Shown here piece by piece: positions 11,150 to 22,048 of a stretch of DNA of 64,000 nucleotides. The stretch covers positions 42,372,039-42,436,038 of the forward strand of contig OX465282.1 in assembly GCA_949987705.1 (NCBI GenBank), given 5' to 3'. The position numbers were made by a program, and so were the translations under genes. This DNA comes from Thereva unica. Lineage: Eukaryota > Arthropoda > Insecta > Diptera > Therevidae. The notes under the pieces are model-generated. The model worked only from the letters and a program-made list of their open reading frames with translations. It did no database searches and was not told the DNA's origin. Positions within the stretch are counted from its first letter, which is position 1. Each line of letters starts with the position of its first letter.

Positions 11150-12920
11150 GGTAAGCCGTGCTCTGAAGAGAATGGTAACCCACCCTCCTGAGGAGGCCGC
11201 CATGGACCTAATGATGTTCTGAGTATATTGTATTGCTTATGGTGTTTTACTTATCATACGCTTTCATTTGATACCCATGTCGAAAGGGTTCTGAAGAGAA
11301 TGGTAACCGGCCCTCCTGAGGAGGTAGCCATGAATCTAAAGACATAGCTTATTGCGTTAATTATGATGCCCTTTCGTTTGATACCCATGTCGAGGGAGTT
11401 GTGAAGAAAATGTTAATCCGTCCTCTTGAGATGGCCGCCATGGACCAAACGAAATATTCAGGATAATATATTGCTTATGGTATTCTACTTATCATAACCT
11501 TTCATTTGATACCCATGTCGAAAGGGGTCTGAAGAGAATGGTAACCGACCCTCCTGAGGAGGTCGCCATGGATCTAAACACATAGCTTATTGCATTACTT
11601 ATGATGCCCATTCGTTTGATACCCATGTCGAGGGGGTTGTGAAGAAAATGTTAATCCGTTCTCTTGAGATGGCCGCCATGGACCAAACGAAATATCGAGG
11701 ATAATATATTGCTTATGGTATTCTACTTATCATACCCTTTCATTTGACACCCATGTCGAAAGGGTTCTGAAGAGAATGGTAACCCACCCTCCTGAGGAGG
11801 CCGCCACGGACCTAATGATGTTCTGAGTATATTGTATTGCTCATGGTGTTTTACTTATCATACCCTTTCATTTGATACCCATGTCGAAAGGGTTCTGAAG
11901 AGAATGGTAACCGGCCCTTCTGAGGAAATCGCCATGGATCTAAAGACATAGCTTATTGCATTTCTTTTGATGCCTTTTCGTTTGATACCCATGTCGAGGG
12001 GGTTGTGAAGGAAATGTTAATCCGTCCTCTTGAGATGGCCGCCATGGACCAAACGAAATATTGAGTAAACTATATTGCTTATGGTATTCTATTTATCATA
12101 CCTTTTTGTTTGATACCCATGTCGAAAGGGTTCTGAAGAGAATGGTAACCCACCCTCCTGAGGAGGCCGCCACGGACCTAATGATGTTCTGAGTATATTG
12201 TATTGCTTGTGGTGTTTTACTTATCATACCCTTTCATTTGATACCCATGCCGAAAGGGTTCTGAAGAGAATGGTAACCGGCCCTCCTGAGGAGGTAGCCA
12301 TGAATCTAAAGACATAGCTTATTGCATTACTTATGATGCCCTTTCGTTTGATACCCATGACGAGGGGGTTGTGAAGAAAATGTTAATCCGTCCTCTTGAG
12401 ATGGCCGCCATGGACCAAACGAAATATTGAGTATACTACATATATTGCTTATTGTTTTCTAATTATCATACCCTTTCATTTTATACCCATGTCGAAAAGG
12501 CTCTGAAGAGAATGGTAACCCACCCTCCTGAGGAGGTCGCCATGGATCTAAAGACATAGCTTATTGCATTCGACACATGATTCCCTTTCATTTGATACCC
12601 ATGTCGAGACCCTTTCATTTGATACCCATGTCGAAAGGGTTCTGAAGAGAATGGTAACCCACCCTCCTGAGGAGTCTGCCATGGATCTAAGGGCATGGCT
12701 TATTGCATTCCTCTTATGGTGCACTTTCATTCGATACCCATATAGAGGGGGTTGTGAAGAAAATGGTAATCCGCCCTCTGGAGATGACCGCCATGGACCA
12801 AACGATAAATTGAGTATACTATATTGCTTATGGTGTTTCACTTAACATACCATTTCATTTGATCTCCATGTTGAAGGGTTTGTGAAGAATATTTCAATCC
12901 GCCCTCCTGAGACGGCCTCC
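11150..12920 (+). repeat. Satellite array with higher-order structure
   Basis: About 15 units of roughly 110-130 bp. Two unit types alternate: one with TCTGAAGAGAATGGTAAC and one with TTGTGAAGAAAATGTTAATCC. Type positions (for example 11,767, 11,896, 12,005 and 12,133, 12,259, 12,370) give a repeating A1-A2-B trimer of about 366 bp. The same family appears reversed at 19,460-20,310 inside a HINE, so this is probably HINE minisatellite that expanded. Confidence 0.85.
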
Positions 12921-13226
12921 ATGGACTAAAGGTATGTACCATACTGCATTGTCATCACAGCTAAAGCTGTGTGAAAAATTTCACCATGATAGAATATCCG
13001 GAAGTATTTGAAAAATCGAATGCAAAATTTGTTCCGTGAAGAAAACAGTAATCCGTCCTCTAGAGTCCTCCGCCATGGATCTAACGGTATAATGAGTATA
13101 CCATATTGCATTGTCATCGAAGTTGAAGCTCTGTGCAAAATTTTAGGGTGATCGGGTAACCGGAAGTAGTCAAAAAATCGATTGCAAGATTTGTACCGGG
13201 CAAACAGACAGACAAGAAAGCGAGCT

Positions 13227-14074
13227 AATAAAAACGTTTTTTTTTTTTTTTTTTTTTTTTTTATATGAAAAAACCAAGCTTAGGTGTAACCCTTTGTACT
13301 ACCAGTCCGTCATGTCGTTCAGTTCATGGTGCAATGTCTAGTAGTAGCTTGGTTTGAAGAATAGAGGAGAATAGGAAAGGTTGGAGGGGGTCTGGAGGGT
13401 GTAGAAGAAAATGACGATGAACCTCACGTTTGAACTCTAAGATGTTGTACGAGTTCGGAAATACCGACTGCGGGAGATCATTCCACAATCGAGTTGTTCT
13501 ATTCATAAACGAACTTCTGAACCGTATTGTGCGTGAACGAGGGGGCTGTAGGGTATGGGGTGAGCCGAGCGGGGCTAGTCTTGTGTTGCGGGAAAAGTAT
13601 TGCCGTGCAGGCAGGAGGTCCTGAATTTCGGTGGAACAGTCGCCATGGTAATAGCGATAAAGTATGGAGAGGGCTGCTACATTCCTACGGTGGCTCAAGG
13701 TGTCTATGGAGGCGCGAAAGGGGCCATCACCAATGAGTTTGAGGGCACGATTTTGCACCTTGTCGAGACAAGCCAAGGTGGTTTTTGGGGCGCCTGCCAG
13801 ATATGTGAGTTGTATTCGAGGCGCGGCCGAATGTAGGATTTGTATATTGTAGCCAATGCGGCTGGCTGGAGGAGGAACTTGCATCTCTTGAGAAATCCAA
13901 GGCATTGGGAGGCTTGTTTGGCGATTTGGAATATGTGATCGTTCCATCGCAGATGCTCCGTTAAAGTTACCCCTAGGATGTTGAGAGTTGAGTCAGCCGT
14001 TAGATTCTCTCCATCCACCGAGACAGGAGGAAGGTCGGTACAATTTTTGTTGGAGATCAGACAGTGCGACGACA
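13227..14074 (-). mobile_element. 5'-truncated LINE, 3' part with poly(A) tail
   Basis: Minus-strand non-LTR retrotransposon fragment. The tail shows as a T run at about 13,238-13,262, next to ACAGACAGACAAG. It is truncated at 14,074 where the foldback begins. The same LINE family occurs on the plus strand at 38,865-39,460. Confidence 0.8.
13324..14074 (-). pseudogene. LINE ORF2 C-terminal fragment (thumb and post-RT region)
   Basis: Reads LNILGVTLTEHLRWNDH, then the YKSYIRPRLEYNSHIW motif, shifts frame near 13,800, and continues with AGAPKTTLACLDKVQNRALK and HRRNVAALSILYRYYHGDCS to the typical LWNDLPQSVFP end. These blocks follow the RT palm in CR1/Jockey-group LINEs. The catalytic palm and the endonuclease are absent. 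Confidence 0.82.
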
Positions 14075-14340
14075 TAAGAAGATTTTAAACAATAAAACTT
14101 TGATTTAAACAAAATGGAAAAATCTCACACATTCCTTAAAGAAAAGCGTGGGGCGCCCATACCAACCTGAACTTAACAAAACATGACTGCCGTGAGTACA
14201 TTTTAACATTTCAGACAGCTACGAATTTTCACTAATTGAGCATTTTGTTTCATAAAAACGCACCCCACGCTTTTCTTTAAGGAATGTGTGAGATTTTTTC
14301 CATTTTGATTTAAAAGTTTATATTGTTTAAAATCTTCTTA
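14075..14340. repeat. Foldback element, arms about 80 bp
   Basis: Left arm 14,075-14,158 and right arm about 14,260-14,340 are inverted copies (outer TAAGAAGATTTTAAACAAT). The inner edge is GCGTGGGGCG, as in the foldback at 9271-9760. Followed at once by the 115-bp arm shared with 9155-9270. Confidence 0.82.
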
Positions 14341-14460
14341 TTTTTTACCTTTTAGTCGATTTTTTTAGTATTTATATTAATTTTGTGTTCACAACTGATC
14401 AATATATTAAGGTAAAGAAAAGAGTTTCTTAAAATTTTTTTTTTCTTTTTTTTTTTTAAG
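14341..14460. repeat. Inverted repeat arm, partner at 9155-9270
   Basis: See 9155-9270. This arm lies between the foldback and the Helentron/HINE 5' terminus, so the arm plus foldback is probably internal HINE sequence. Confidence 0.75.
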
Positions 14461-14538
14461 GAAAACATTGCACATAATAAACAGTTTTTATTTGAAGGCG
14501 TTGCACGACACGCGGGTTTTATGCTAGTAAACTCATAA
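14461..14538 (-). mobile_element. Helentron/HINE 5' terminus (minus orientation)
   Basis: On the minus strand it starts ACTAGCATAAAACCCGCGTG and continues through GCAACGCC to CTGTTTATTATGTGCAATG. This matches the first 75 bp of the element at 40,177 closely. The element extends left from here. Confidence 0.7.
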
Positions 14539-14549
14539 AGAGTTAAAGG

Positions 14550-14979
14550 TTTTTAAAAAAAGGGAAAAGACTGCGAATAGATCGCCAATTCCTCCGGCGC
14601 TGCAGTGACATAATTACAGTCTAGATTTCTAGAATAAAGAATTGAATTGAAAAATTGAGGAATAATGAATACAAGTAAAGGGGCAATAAACTTAATTTTT
14701 TGAATGATTTATTAATAAATATATTTTCAGATAAAAAGAAGAATTCTAAATATAGAAATTGAAAGTAAAGTGGAGGAATTTAGAAATTAATTAGAATTGT
14801 GAATTATATGAAAGAATATAATTATTTTAAATCACTTTTGTATTTGATTCAGAAACCTTGGAATCTTACAAAAAGTTAAGGTAAAAAAAGGTAAATATTG
14901 TGGATTCTTCATTTTGGAAAAAGTTAAAAAAATAAATAAGAATTTAACATTTGAAAGTAACATTTGCCCTTCGAGCCGG
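14550..14979 (+). repeat. Probable 5' LTR end and primer-binding site of the large BEL/Pao element
   Basis: A mutated primer-binding site (TTTGCCCTTCGAGCCGG) lies at 14,963-14,979, directly after a sequence ending AACA. The space back to the HINE terminus (about 415 bp) is close to the 401-bp LTR at 1187-1587. The LTR start is not visible and may have been removed by the HINE. Identification rests on the PBS and on gag downstream. Confidence 0.5.
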
Positions 14980-15099
14980 ATAAAAGTGGTGAAATAGTTA
15001 TATCTTATAAATCACAATTAGATAAAAATTAGTAAATCATTCAAACGTTCAAGATTTGTGGGATTATTTCGGTTTTGTGATTTGCATATAAACCAATGG

Positions 15100-15692
15100 C
15101 AAAATGAAAACTACATTAAAAATGCAAGGCACGTTGGAGACACAGCTAAGGCAGACAATCTCCAACTATAATAAGACTTCCAAACATAGACGTACATACG
15201 GCAGCTTATATAAAAGGGAAGATTGAAAAGATTAAAATAATATGGGAAAAGTTTGAGAGTAATTACCTAGAATTAGGTGCAGCCGATGTTACTACCATCA
15301 AAGACGAGAATGTCCGGGACGAAGTAATTCGTTACGTACAAGGCACTCAGTTTCAGGATTTTGAGGAATCATACTCAGAATTCATGGGTGACTTGCAAGA
15401 TGCGCTAGAGGCATGCATTGCTTAGAAAGCTGAAGAATCGAAACAAAAGGTTAAAGTTACTGAGCAAACAAGCGCAGCAAAGGCCATTGTAAAACTTCCG
15501 ATCATTGAAATTCCAAAGTTCGATGGCCAATATACTTCATGGAGGACTTTCCCTAATCGTTTCGTATCATTGAAGGAAGACTGATAGCAGTCGATAAACT
15601 TCATTATTTAAAAAACAGCCTCACAGGGGAAGCTGGGAGAGACTTAGATGCATTTGACATGACGTCAGAAAATTATTCGCCAGCATGGGAAT
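15100..15692 (+). pseudogene. BEL/Pao gag, N-terminal part
   Basis: Encodes the gag helical domain (WEKFESNY, YVQGTQFQDFEESYSEF, LPIIEIPKFDGQY, YLKNSLTGEAGRDLD) up to NYSPAW, where a MITE interrupts it. In-frame stops lie at about 15,422 and 15,581. The rest of gag continues at 17,653. Homologous to the gag at 1-964. Confidence 0.82.
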
Positions 15693-15710
15693 CAGGCACA
15701 CATTGCGTGG

Positions 15711-16282
15711 CCCTAGAACAACAGGGTTCTAACTGACATTTTAAAAAAAAATAAAATTTTGATGTCACTTTTATAAAGTGAACCCACTCTTTCTAAGAAA
15801 AGTATTTTCAATCCTCCACCTCTTTCCCTTCATGAGATACAGAGAGTTACAAGGTTCTATCATCCTGTTAGAACTATTTATTCCACCAAATTGTATCGAA
15901 AATTGCACATAGAACTTTTGAGCTTTTGAAGTTGCCACTTAGAACTTTGTTGCACCCATGCATAGGTTCCATATTAAATAAAAAAGCATCTTCGTTCAGC
16001 AAAAAAGTTCTATGTGGCAATTAGAACCGTCTTGTTCTTTTACTTTCCACCCGATCATTCAGGAACAAAGTTCTACCCGAAATTTTAACCTCAATTTCAA
16101 TCAAATATGCTCCTTAAAACATAAAGTAACTTGCTATTTGAGTAAATTAAAACATAATAAACAAATCACAAAAGATTTCTATTGACAAATAATAAATCCT
16201 TAGGAGCCATACGACTTTAAATCTTTGAAGCTGATTTACTCAAAACAGCTTCATGTGTTGTTAGAACCCTGTTGTTCTAGGG
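15711..16282. mobile_element. 572-bp MITE with perfect 23-bp terminal inverted repeats
   Basis: Ends CCCTAGAACAACAGGGTTCT... and the exact complement at 16,260-16,282. Inside are several further AGAAC/GTTCT motifs in both orientations. CCC-starting ends recall piggyBac, but the flanks are not TTAA and I see no TSD, so the superfamily is left open. Confidence 0.75.
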
Positions 16283-16724
16283 TCGCGATTGACCACTCAA
16301 GCTGGTGACAGAATTTCGCTCAAAGGACATTGGCTTCGCGGTGTGCGCGGATTTTTCACTGACACAAAGTCGCCGTGCTGGTGTCGCGTTCAGACTTTGA
16401 CACAACCTAAAAATCAAAGTGGCAAGTGGACGTGATACGAAATAAATTGAAAAAGCTGTATGATTTGCGTATTAATTTTCTATCCTACAGGACTTGTATT
16501 TGTTCTAGGTACTAATTTCATCACCACAATTTCGAAATAATTATGAAATTCAACAAATTTCTTATCCCCATCACCAGCACACGATTCAAAACATAAACAA
16601 AATGCCCACCAACACCAAAACACGACTCAAAACACAACACACAAACAACTTTTTTACACTGGACCGCGCGGCAACGCGCAAGAAAGTAGAAAGTAAAGCA
16701 ACTTACGCGGTGTGTGCGTAGTGC

Positions 16725-17409
16725 CATAACCTTCTATATAGAAAGCCATGCTCATGCCAAGTTAGTGGTCCGGGTGCCATATACGTTTACTGTCAAATTG
16801 TATGCGAAAGTGGATATTTGAATTGTTTTTTGTTTGTTTGTTTAGTGAAATAATTATGCTAAAAGAAAGTTATTCACCCAATATGCCTGAAAACAATTAT
16901 ATTAAAACGTTGGCATAGAAGTGATAACTAAAAATTATGAATTTTAGTGCGATTTTGGTGTTATTTTAGTGTCTTGCAGTGTGCCTACAGTGATAATTGA
17001 ATACCAGTGATTTTAAAGGGATTAATATCCTCATTATAGTGTTTTTATTAAAAATTTAAATGTAGGAAAATGTGAAAGAAAGTGCTAAAGTTATTGTTTT
17101 AATTACTATTTAAAGGCAAAATCTGCAATGGCTTTATATCCAAGATAAAAGCTTTATAAATGCACTGAATATGCTCCAATAACTTTAGCACTTTCTTTCA
17201 CTTTTTCTGCACTTATATTTTTAATAATTACAACATAAAAAACTCAACATTTAACATAATTATTTCACTAACAAACAAACAAAAAATAATTCGAATATCC
17301 ACTTTAGCATACAATTTGATAGCAAACGAATATGGCACCCGGACCACTAAATTGCTCACATGTGTCTGTGAACTTGGCATGAGCATGGCTTTCTATATAG
17401 AAGGTTATG
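16725..17409. mobile_element. 685-bp long-TIR MITE with 7-bp TSD
   Basis: Starts CATAACCTTCTATATAGAAA and ends with the complement. It is flanked by GTAGTGC at 16,718-16,724 and 17,410-17,416. Inverted arms run well inside (for example AATGTGAAAGAAAGTGC near 17,069 and its complement near 17,190), so most of the element can fold back. A 7-8 bp TSD would fit hAT, but the termini are not CAG-type. Confidence 0.8.
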
Positions 17410-17652
17410 GTAGTGCTCAAGCCACATCTCGTTAGTTCGCATTGCAATACACACACTTTACCCTATCTGTCAATGTCCGCACCGCGTTTGAGCGAAATTC
17501 TGTCAGCAGCTTCAGCGTTGCGTTTTGCGGGCGTTCGTAGTGTATTTGTTGGTAAAAAGCGCGCGTTGGCATGTGTATACCTAATATGAACTCTTTGATT
17601 CTTAAAACGCTTAATTTAAAAACGCGCGCTTGGAAACGCCCAATGTGTACTA

Positions 17653-18359
17653 GGCCTTACTATGCAAACGCTACAACAAAAGGAGGTTTTTAATATACGC
17701 CCAATTTAAATTATTATTTAATCAATCAAAGATTAAAAATCAGTCTTATAAGGACATAAGAGCAGTGTTAGATGAACTGCATCGCGTTAAGCATGGCTTA
17801 CAAGTCCTTAAGGTCGATATTACCAACTGGGATCCCATATTTGTGTACCTATGCAACGGCACAAAGATTGCCAGATAAAACACGAAACCTTTGGGAACAG
17901 TTGATTGCTAGGTCGGACAATTTGCCGTCGTTAGCAGAGTTAAGCAAATTTATTTAAGAGAGGTATCGCAGTTTAGAAGCCACCAAATATATTAATCAAA
18001 ATATAGCAAGTCCAGAAGTTAGAAAGGGTGGAAAGGATCGGAATCGGACTGCGAGTTATCACATAAGCCAAAACACTGTTGACAAACAAGGCAGAGATAA
18101 CGGTTGGCGAGAAAATAAAGAAAGATATCATGAAAAAGGTTTTGTTAATAACTCCAACAAAGGGCATTACAGAGTGATGACGGCCAAGATCATTCACTGT
18201 CCAATGTGCAGACATCTACATTTCCTATCTCAATGCCAAACGTTCAAAGGTTTGGACATGAACGCGAGACGAAGATGGCTGACAGAAAATAGAGTGTGTG
18301 ACAACTGCCTGAGGTCATATCCAAATGGAACATGCACCAGCAGCATTAAGTGTCCCTAA
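17653..18359 (+). pseudogene. BEL/Pao gag, C-terminal part with zinc knuckle
   Basis: Continues gag with the ELHRVKHGLQVLKVDI and WDPIFVYL blocks, a frameshift near 17,870, and a Cys/His cluster CPMCRHLHFLSQC (about 18,199) and CDNCLRSYPNGTC (about 18,299). These match the clusters in the copy at 1-250. Protease follows with a 10-bp overlap. Confidence 0.82.
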
Positions 18360-19234
18360 TCCGAAAAAAGCATCATGATGAATCCCCAAAAGAAGGGGAG
18401 GAGAATCCCAACAATCAAAATATCACCAACTGCAATTATAGCAGGAATAACGCGCAATCAATGCAAGCGACAGCATTGGTAAAAATTAAGGATGATAAAG
18501 GGACCCATCTGACTCTGCAAGCACTAATCAATCCTGAATCGCAGAGCTCATTCATAACCAAAACGGCTTATCAATCCCTACAAGCAGATACCATACCGGC
18601 AGCTTTAGAGGTGACCGGTATAGCATCCGTTCCAGTGGCAACATCAACTAAGATAGCGGGCATTTCACTGCTGTCCACCATAAAGTATGAGAGCATGTTG
18701 CCGGCCTATGTCATCAAAAACATGACTAATGTATTCCCACCGAAAAGAATTCCATGGCAAAAGTGGTCACACATTGATGGCCTAGAGTTGGCTAACCCAA
18801 ATTATACCGAACCAGGTCGAATCGATGTACTATTTGGTGTCGACGTGTACGTAGACATCATACAAAATGGTCTACGCAAGGGAGTCAGCCAATCGCCCGT
18901 CGCTCAGAACACCAGTTTAGGATGGATAATATTTGGCAAAGCAGCTACAGGTGCACATAATCCAAATCAAGCGAACTTTTCCGCATTTACCGTTCAGCAG
19001 ACGGATACTTTACAGTTGAATAGCCAAATGAAGAAGTTTTGGGAATGGGAAGAGTTGGACACCAGACGACTCCTAACAGTTGAGGAAGGAAAGTTCGAGA
19101 AACACAATGGCCATTCATACACGAGGGATAATGGTTCTGCGACCAAAAGCCTTGCTGCAAGTTTCCCGAAAATACAAGGAGCAATAGCAAAGGAAGCAGC
19201 TTTTGTGTTGATACGCAATGATTGTTTGTATTAG
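18350..19234 (+). pseudogene. BEL/Pao aspartyl protease and start of RT (inactive)
   Basis: A 294-residue frame. The protease (DUF1758-type) motif that should read D-x-G-S-Q-S reads LINPESQSSFI, so the catalytic Asp is Asn and the Gly is Glu. Then come DVLFGVDVY and SLGWIIFGK, typical of the Pao protease end. FWEWEELDTRRLLTVEE marks the entry to the RT. The frame loses family similarity after about 19,110 and ends at 19,234, just before the HINE. The altered catalytic residues and the interruption mean no functional product. Confidence 0.85.
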
Positions 19235-19289
19235 TGAGATGTCAAATATTTTGACTCTGGTCGGGTGGGTATTTATTTAAATCAGCTCA

Positions 19290-20437
19290 TTAATCTATAA
19301 TATAAAAATAAGTCGGGTTTTCCTTCCTGACGCTATAATCCGAACGCAGAACGCACGATCCGATTTCCACGGTTTTGCATTCGTTGGAAAGGTCTCGGGC
19401 TCCGTGAGCTTTATAGCAAAAAAATTTCAACAGAAAAGCAGGCGTTTGGACCATAGCACCCATCTCAAGAGGGCGGATTACCATTTTCTTTACAACCCCT
19501 CGACATGGAAATCAAATGAAAGGGTATGGTAAGTAGAACACCAAAGGCAATATAGTATACTCAATATATCGTTTGGTCCATGGCAGTCATCTCAAGAGAG
19601 CAGATGACCATTTTCTTCACAACCCCTTCGAAATGGGTATCCAATGAAAGAGTATGATAAGTAGAACAATATAAGCAATATAGTATACTCAATATGTAGC
19701 TTGGTCCATAGCGGCCACCTCAAGAATGCGGATTACCATTTCCTTCACAACACCTTCGACATGGATATCAAATGAAAGAGTATGATAAGTAGAACACCAT
19801 AGGCAATATAGTATACTCAATATATCGTTTGGTCAATGGCGATCATCTCAATCGGGCGGACTACCATTTTCTTCACAACCCATTCGAGATGGGTATCAAA
19901 TGAGAGAGTATGATAAGTACAACACATAAGCAATATAGTATACTCAATATATCGTTTGGTCCATAGCGGCCATCTCGAGAAGGCGGATTACCATTTTCTG
20001 AAAGAGTATGATAAGTAGAACACCATAAGCAATATAGTATACTCAATATATCGTTTGGTAAATGGCGGTCATCTCAAGAGGGCGGATTACCATTTTCTTC
20101 ACAACCCCTTCGAGATGGGTATCACATGAGAGAGTATGATAAGTAGAACACCATATGCAATATAGTATACTCAATATATCGTTTGGTCCATAGCGCAAGA
20201 GGGCGGATTGATATTTTCTTCACAACCCCTTCGACATGGGTATCAAATGAAAGAGTAGAACACCATAGGCAATATAGTATACTCAATATATCATTTGGTA
20301 CATGGCGGTCATCTCCCAAAATCAATTTTCCCAGATTTGTTCTTTTTTCACTATAGCTTTTTCCTATCGCAGACTGTGTCCCCATAATCTTATTTTATTG
20401 AAAGGCGTTGCAACGCACGCGGGTTTTTGCTAGTCTA
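19290..20437 (-). mobile_element. HINE (non-autonomous Helentron), minus orientation
   Basis: On the minus strand it starts ACTAGCAAAAACCCGCGTGC at about 20,436 and ends in a TTTATATTATAGATT-like terminus near 19,297. These correspond to the ACTAGC... and ...TTATAATATTAGTA ends of the element at 40,177-44,984. The interior is a tandem array. It sits in the BEL protease-RT junction. Confidence 0.72.
19460..20310 (-). repeat. HINE internal tandem array, unit about 118 bp
   Basis: Seven or so units with 'gggtatcaaatgaaagagtatgataagtag' blocks; one is shortened at about 19,995. Reverse-complement homologue of the 11,150-12,920 satellite, which links that satellite to HINE elements. Confidence 0.83.
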
Positions 20438-20756
20438 TTATAATTAGATTAGATATAATAATGGATGAAAAAGTGCCTTGGTGATTTCAGCTGCAGATAC
20501 AGTGCCAGAATCCTTTTTTCATTTTTAATTGTTGACAGTTTGAAAGTTTATTATTTTTAACTCCATGGCAACGTATTAATTTTTTATTTGTGTGAGTGCG
20601 TGCTTTCCGTGTTCGCAGGTCAAAAGCAGGAGCACAAAATTCTCCACTGAAGCATGAAACTCTCCACTTATTTCTTATCCGCACGCCTCCCTTCCCCAAA
20701 AAAAGATTTTCCTCCGGAACCATGCTCCCTCGTGTATGAATGGCCTATGGGGATCA
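20438..20756. other. Non-coding segment between HINE and BEL RT
   Basis: No gene or repeat recognised. Probably another insertion or decayed BEL sequence. Confidence 0.4.
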
Positions 20757-21866
20757 CACAAAATGCCATCCAACTGGTCACTATGAAGTTAGCATACCGT
20801 TCGTGGGCGGTAACCCACCCGATCTAGGTGAATCTAGAGGACAAGCAATGTCTAGGCTAGTCCAAATGGAATGAAAACGGTCCCAGAATTTAGAGCTACG
20901 CGAAACCTACACACAATGTTTGAGGGAGTACATTGATTTAGGACATATAAAAGTAACCACAGGACAAACACACCACAGGTACTACATGACACATCATGCC
21001 GTAGTCAAGGAGAGCACTACGACAAAGGTGAGGGTGGTATTTGATGCTTCAGATAAAACCTCTAATAAAAAAAGTTTAAATGAGCAGATGTTAAACGGGC
21101 CAACATTACAACCTAAATTATTTGCTACTTTATTGAATTGGAGACAGTACAAATACGCGGTAACGGCTGATGTAGAAAATGTACAGAATGATATCTGTAA
21201 GTCCTACAGATCTTATGGAGAGAAAGCCCTAAAGAACCAGTACAAGAATATGAGTTACAAACTGTCACCTTTGGGACGACAACGGCACCACACTTAGCTA
21301 TAAAATCCTTACAAAGGCTAGTCACCGATGAAATAAAAAAATGGCCAAAAGCAGCCGGAAAAGTGTTCACGGTTTTCTATGTGGATGACCTACTTACTTG
21401 GGCAGACACATTGCCGAGGCATTAGAACTCCAACGGGGATTGATTGATCTATTGAGATGTGGGGGTGTTCATCTGAGAAAATGGGCTGCTAATCATCAAT
21501 CTCTACTAGAAGCAATCCCAGCGGCAGATCACGACCCACTCAGTCAAAGATGACTTCTCATACGTGATAAAGGAATCTGAATTCTCGCAACTCGCCAAGA
21601 CAAAACGGAAAATCTTGTCCGAGGTGGCTAAACTATACGACCTGCTAGGCTGGACAACCCCATGTGTAGTTATTGCCAAGTTAACCAAGTTAACATTCAA
21701 AACCTTAGAATACCGAGATGGTTGAAAACAAATACAGGAAATAAGAGGTGTCAATTAATGGGATTTTGCGACGCATCCGTACGAGCTTACCATGGTGTAC
21801 CTACATCAGAACCGTTTTGGAGGATGAAAGTATTGAAACGACATTGCTGATGGCTGAATGATGAAA
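20757..21866 (+). pseudogene. BEL/Pao reverse transcriptase and start of RNase H
   Basis: Begins GHYEVSIPF near 20,782 and passes through YIDLGHIKV, HHAVVKESTTTKVRVVFDAS, LNGPTLQP and YAVTADVENV (Asp of RT motif A region). After a frameshift near 21,290 it continues with the catalytic FYVDDLLTW, then further frameshifts, KRKILSEVAKLYDLLGW, and GFCDASVRAY, the entry to RNase H. The gene is cut near 21,866 by the LINE insertion and resumes at 32,745. Multiple breaks make it inactive, though the YVDD box survives. Confidence 0.85.
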
Positions 21867-22048
21867 AATGTCTGAAATTTCTAGTGAGTAGACGTGTCTC
21901 TCGAAGCTCCCGGTTATTTTAAAGTTTTTCCTAATTTGTTTTCCAAATCACAAACAAATTTTTTACAAATTTCGACACCGCTTCTGTTTTTCTTTCTGTG
22001 CGCTTAGTTTCCGTTTTCAATCTTAGTAGTGGTTCTTAATAAATAAAA

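Larger units (their letters stand above)
15693..17652. mobile_element. Composite MITE insertion in BEL gag
   Basis: Gag coding is broken at 15,692 and resumes at 17,653 with LLCKRYNKRRF. The insert has weakly matching ends (CACACATTG at 15,697; CAATGTGTA at 17,641) and an internal inverted pair, GACAGAATTTCGCTCAAA at about 16,307 and its complement near 17,487. Two smaller elements are nested inside (15,711-16,282 and 16,725-17,409). No transposase gene; the exact TSD was not resolved. Confidence 0.65.

Noticed and set aside
11440..12800. Repeated GCCGCCATGG, a perfect Kozak start context
   Set aside because: It recurs once per satellite unit and the following frames are short and differ between units. 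It is a property of the repeat, not of genes.
12481..12845. Overlapping open frames of 70-97 codons on both strands
   Set aside because: They lie inside the satellite array and translate the repeat. No conserved protein.
15711..16282. piggyBac assignment for the 572-bp MITE
   Set aside because: The ends start with CCC, but the flanking bases are not TTAA.
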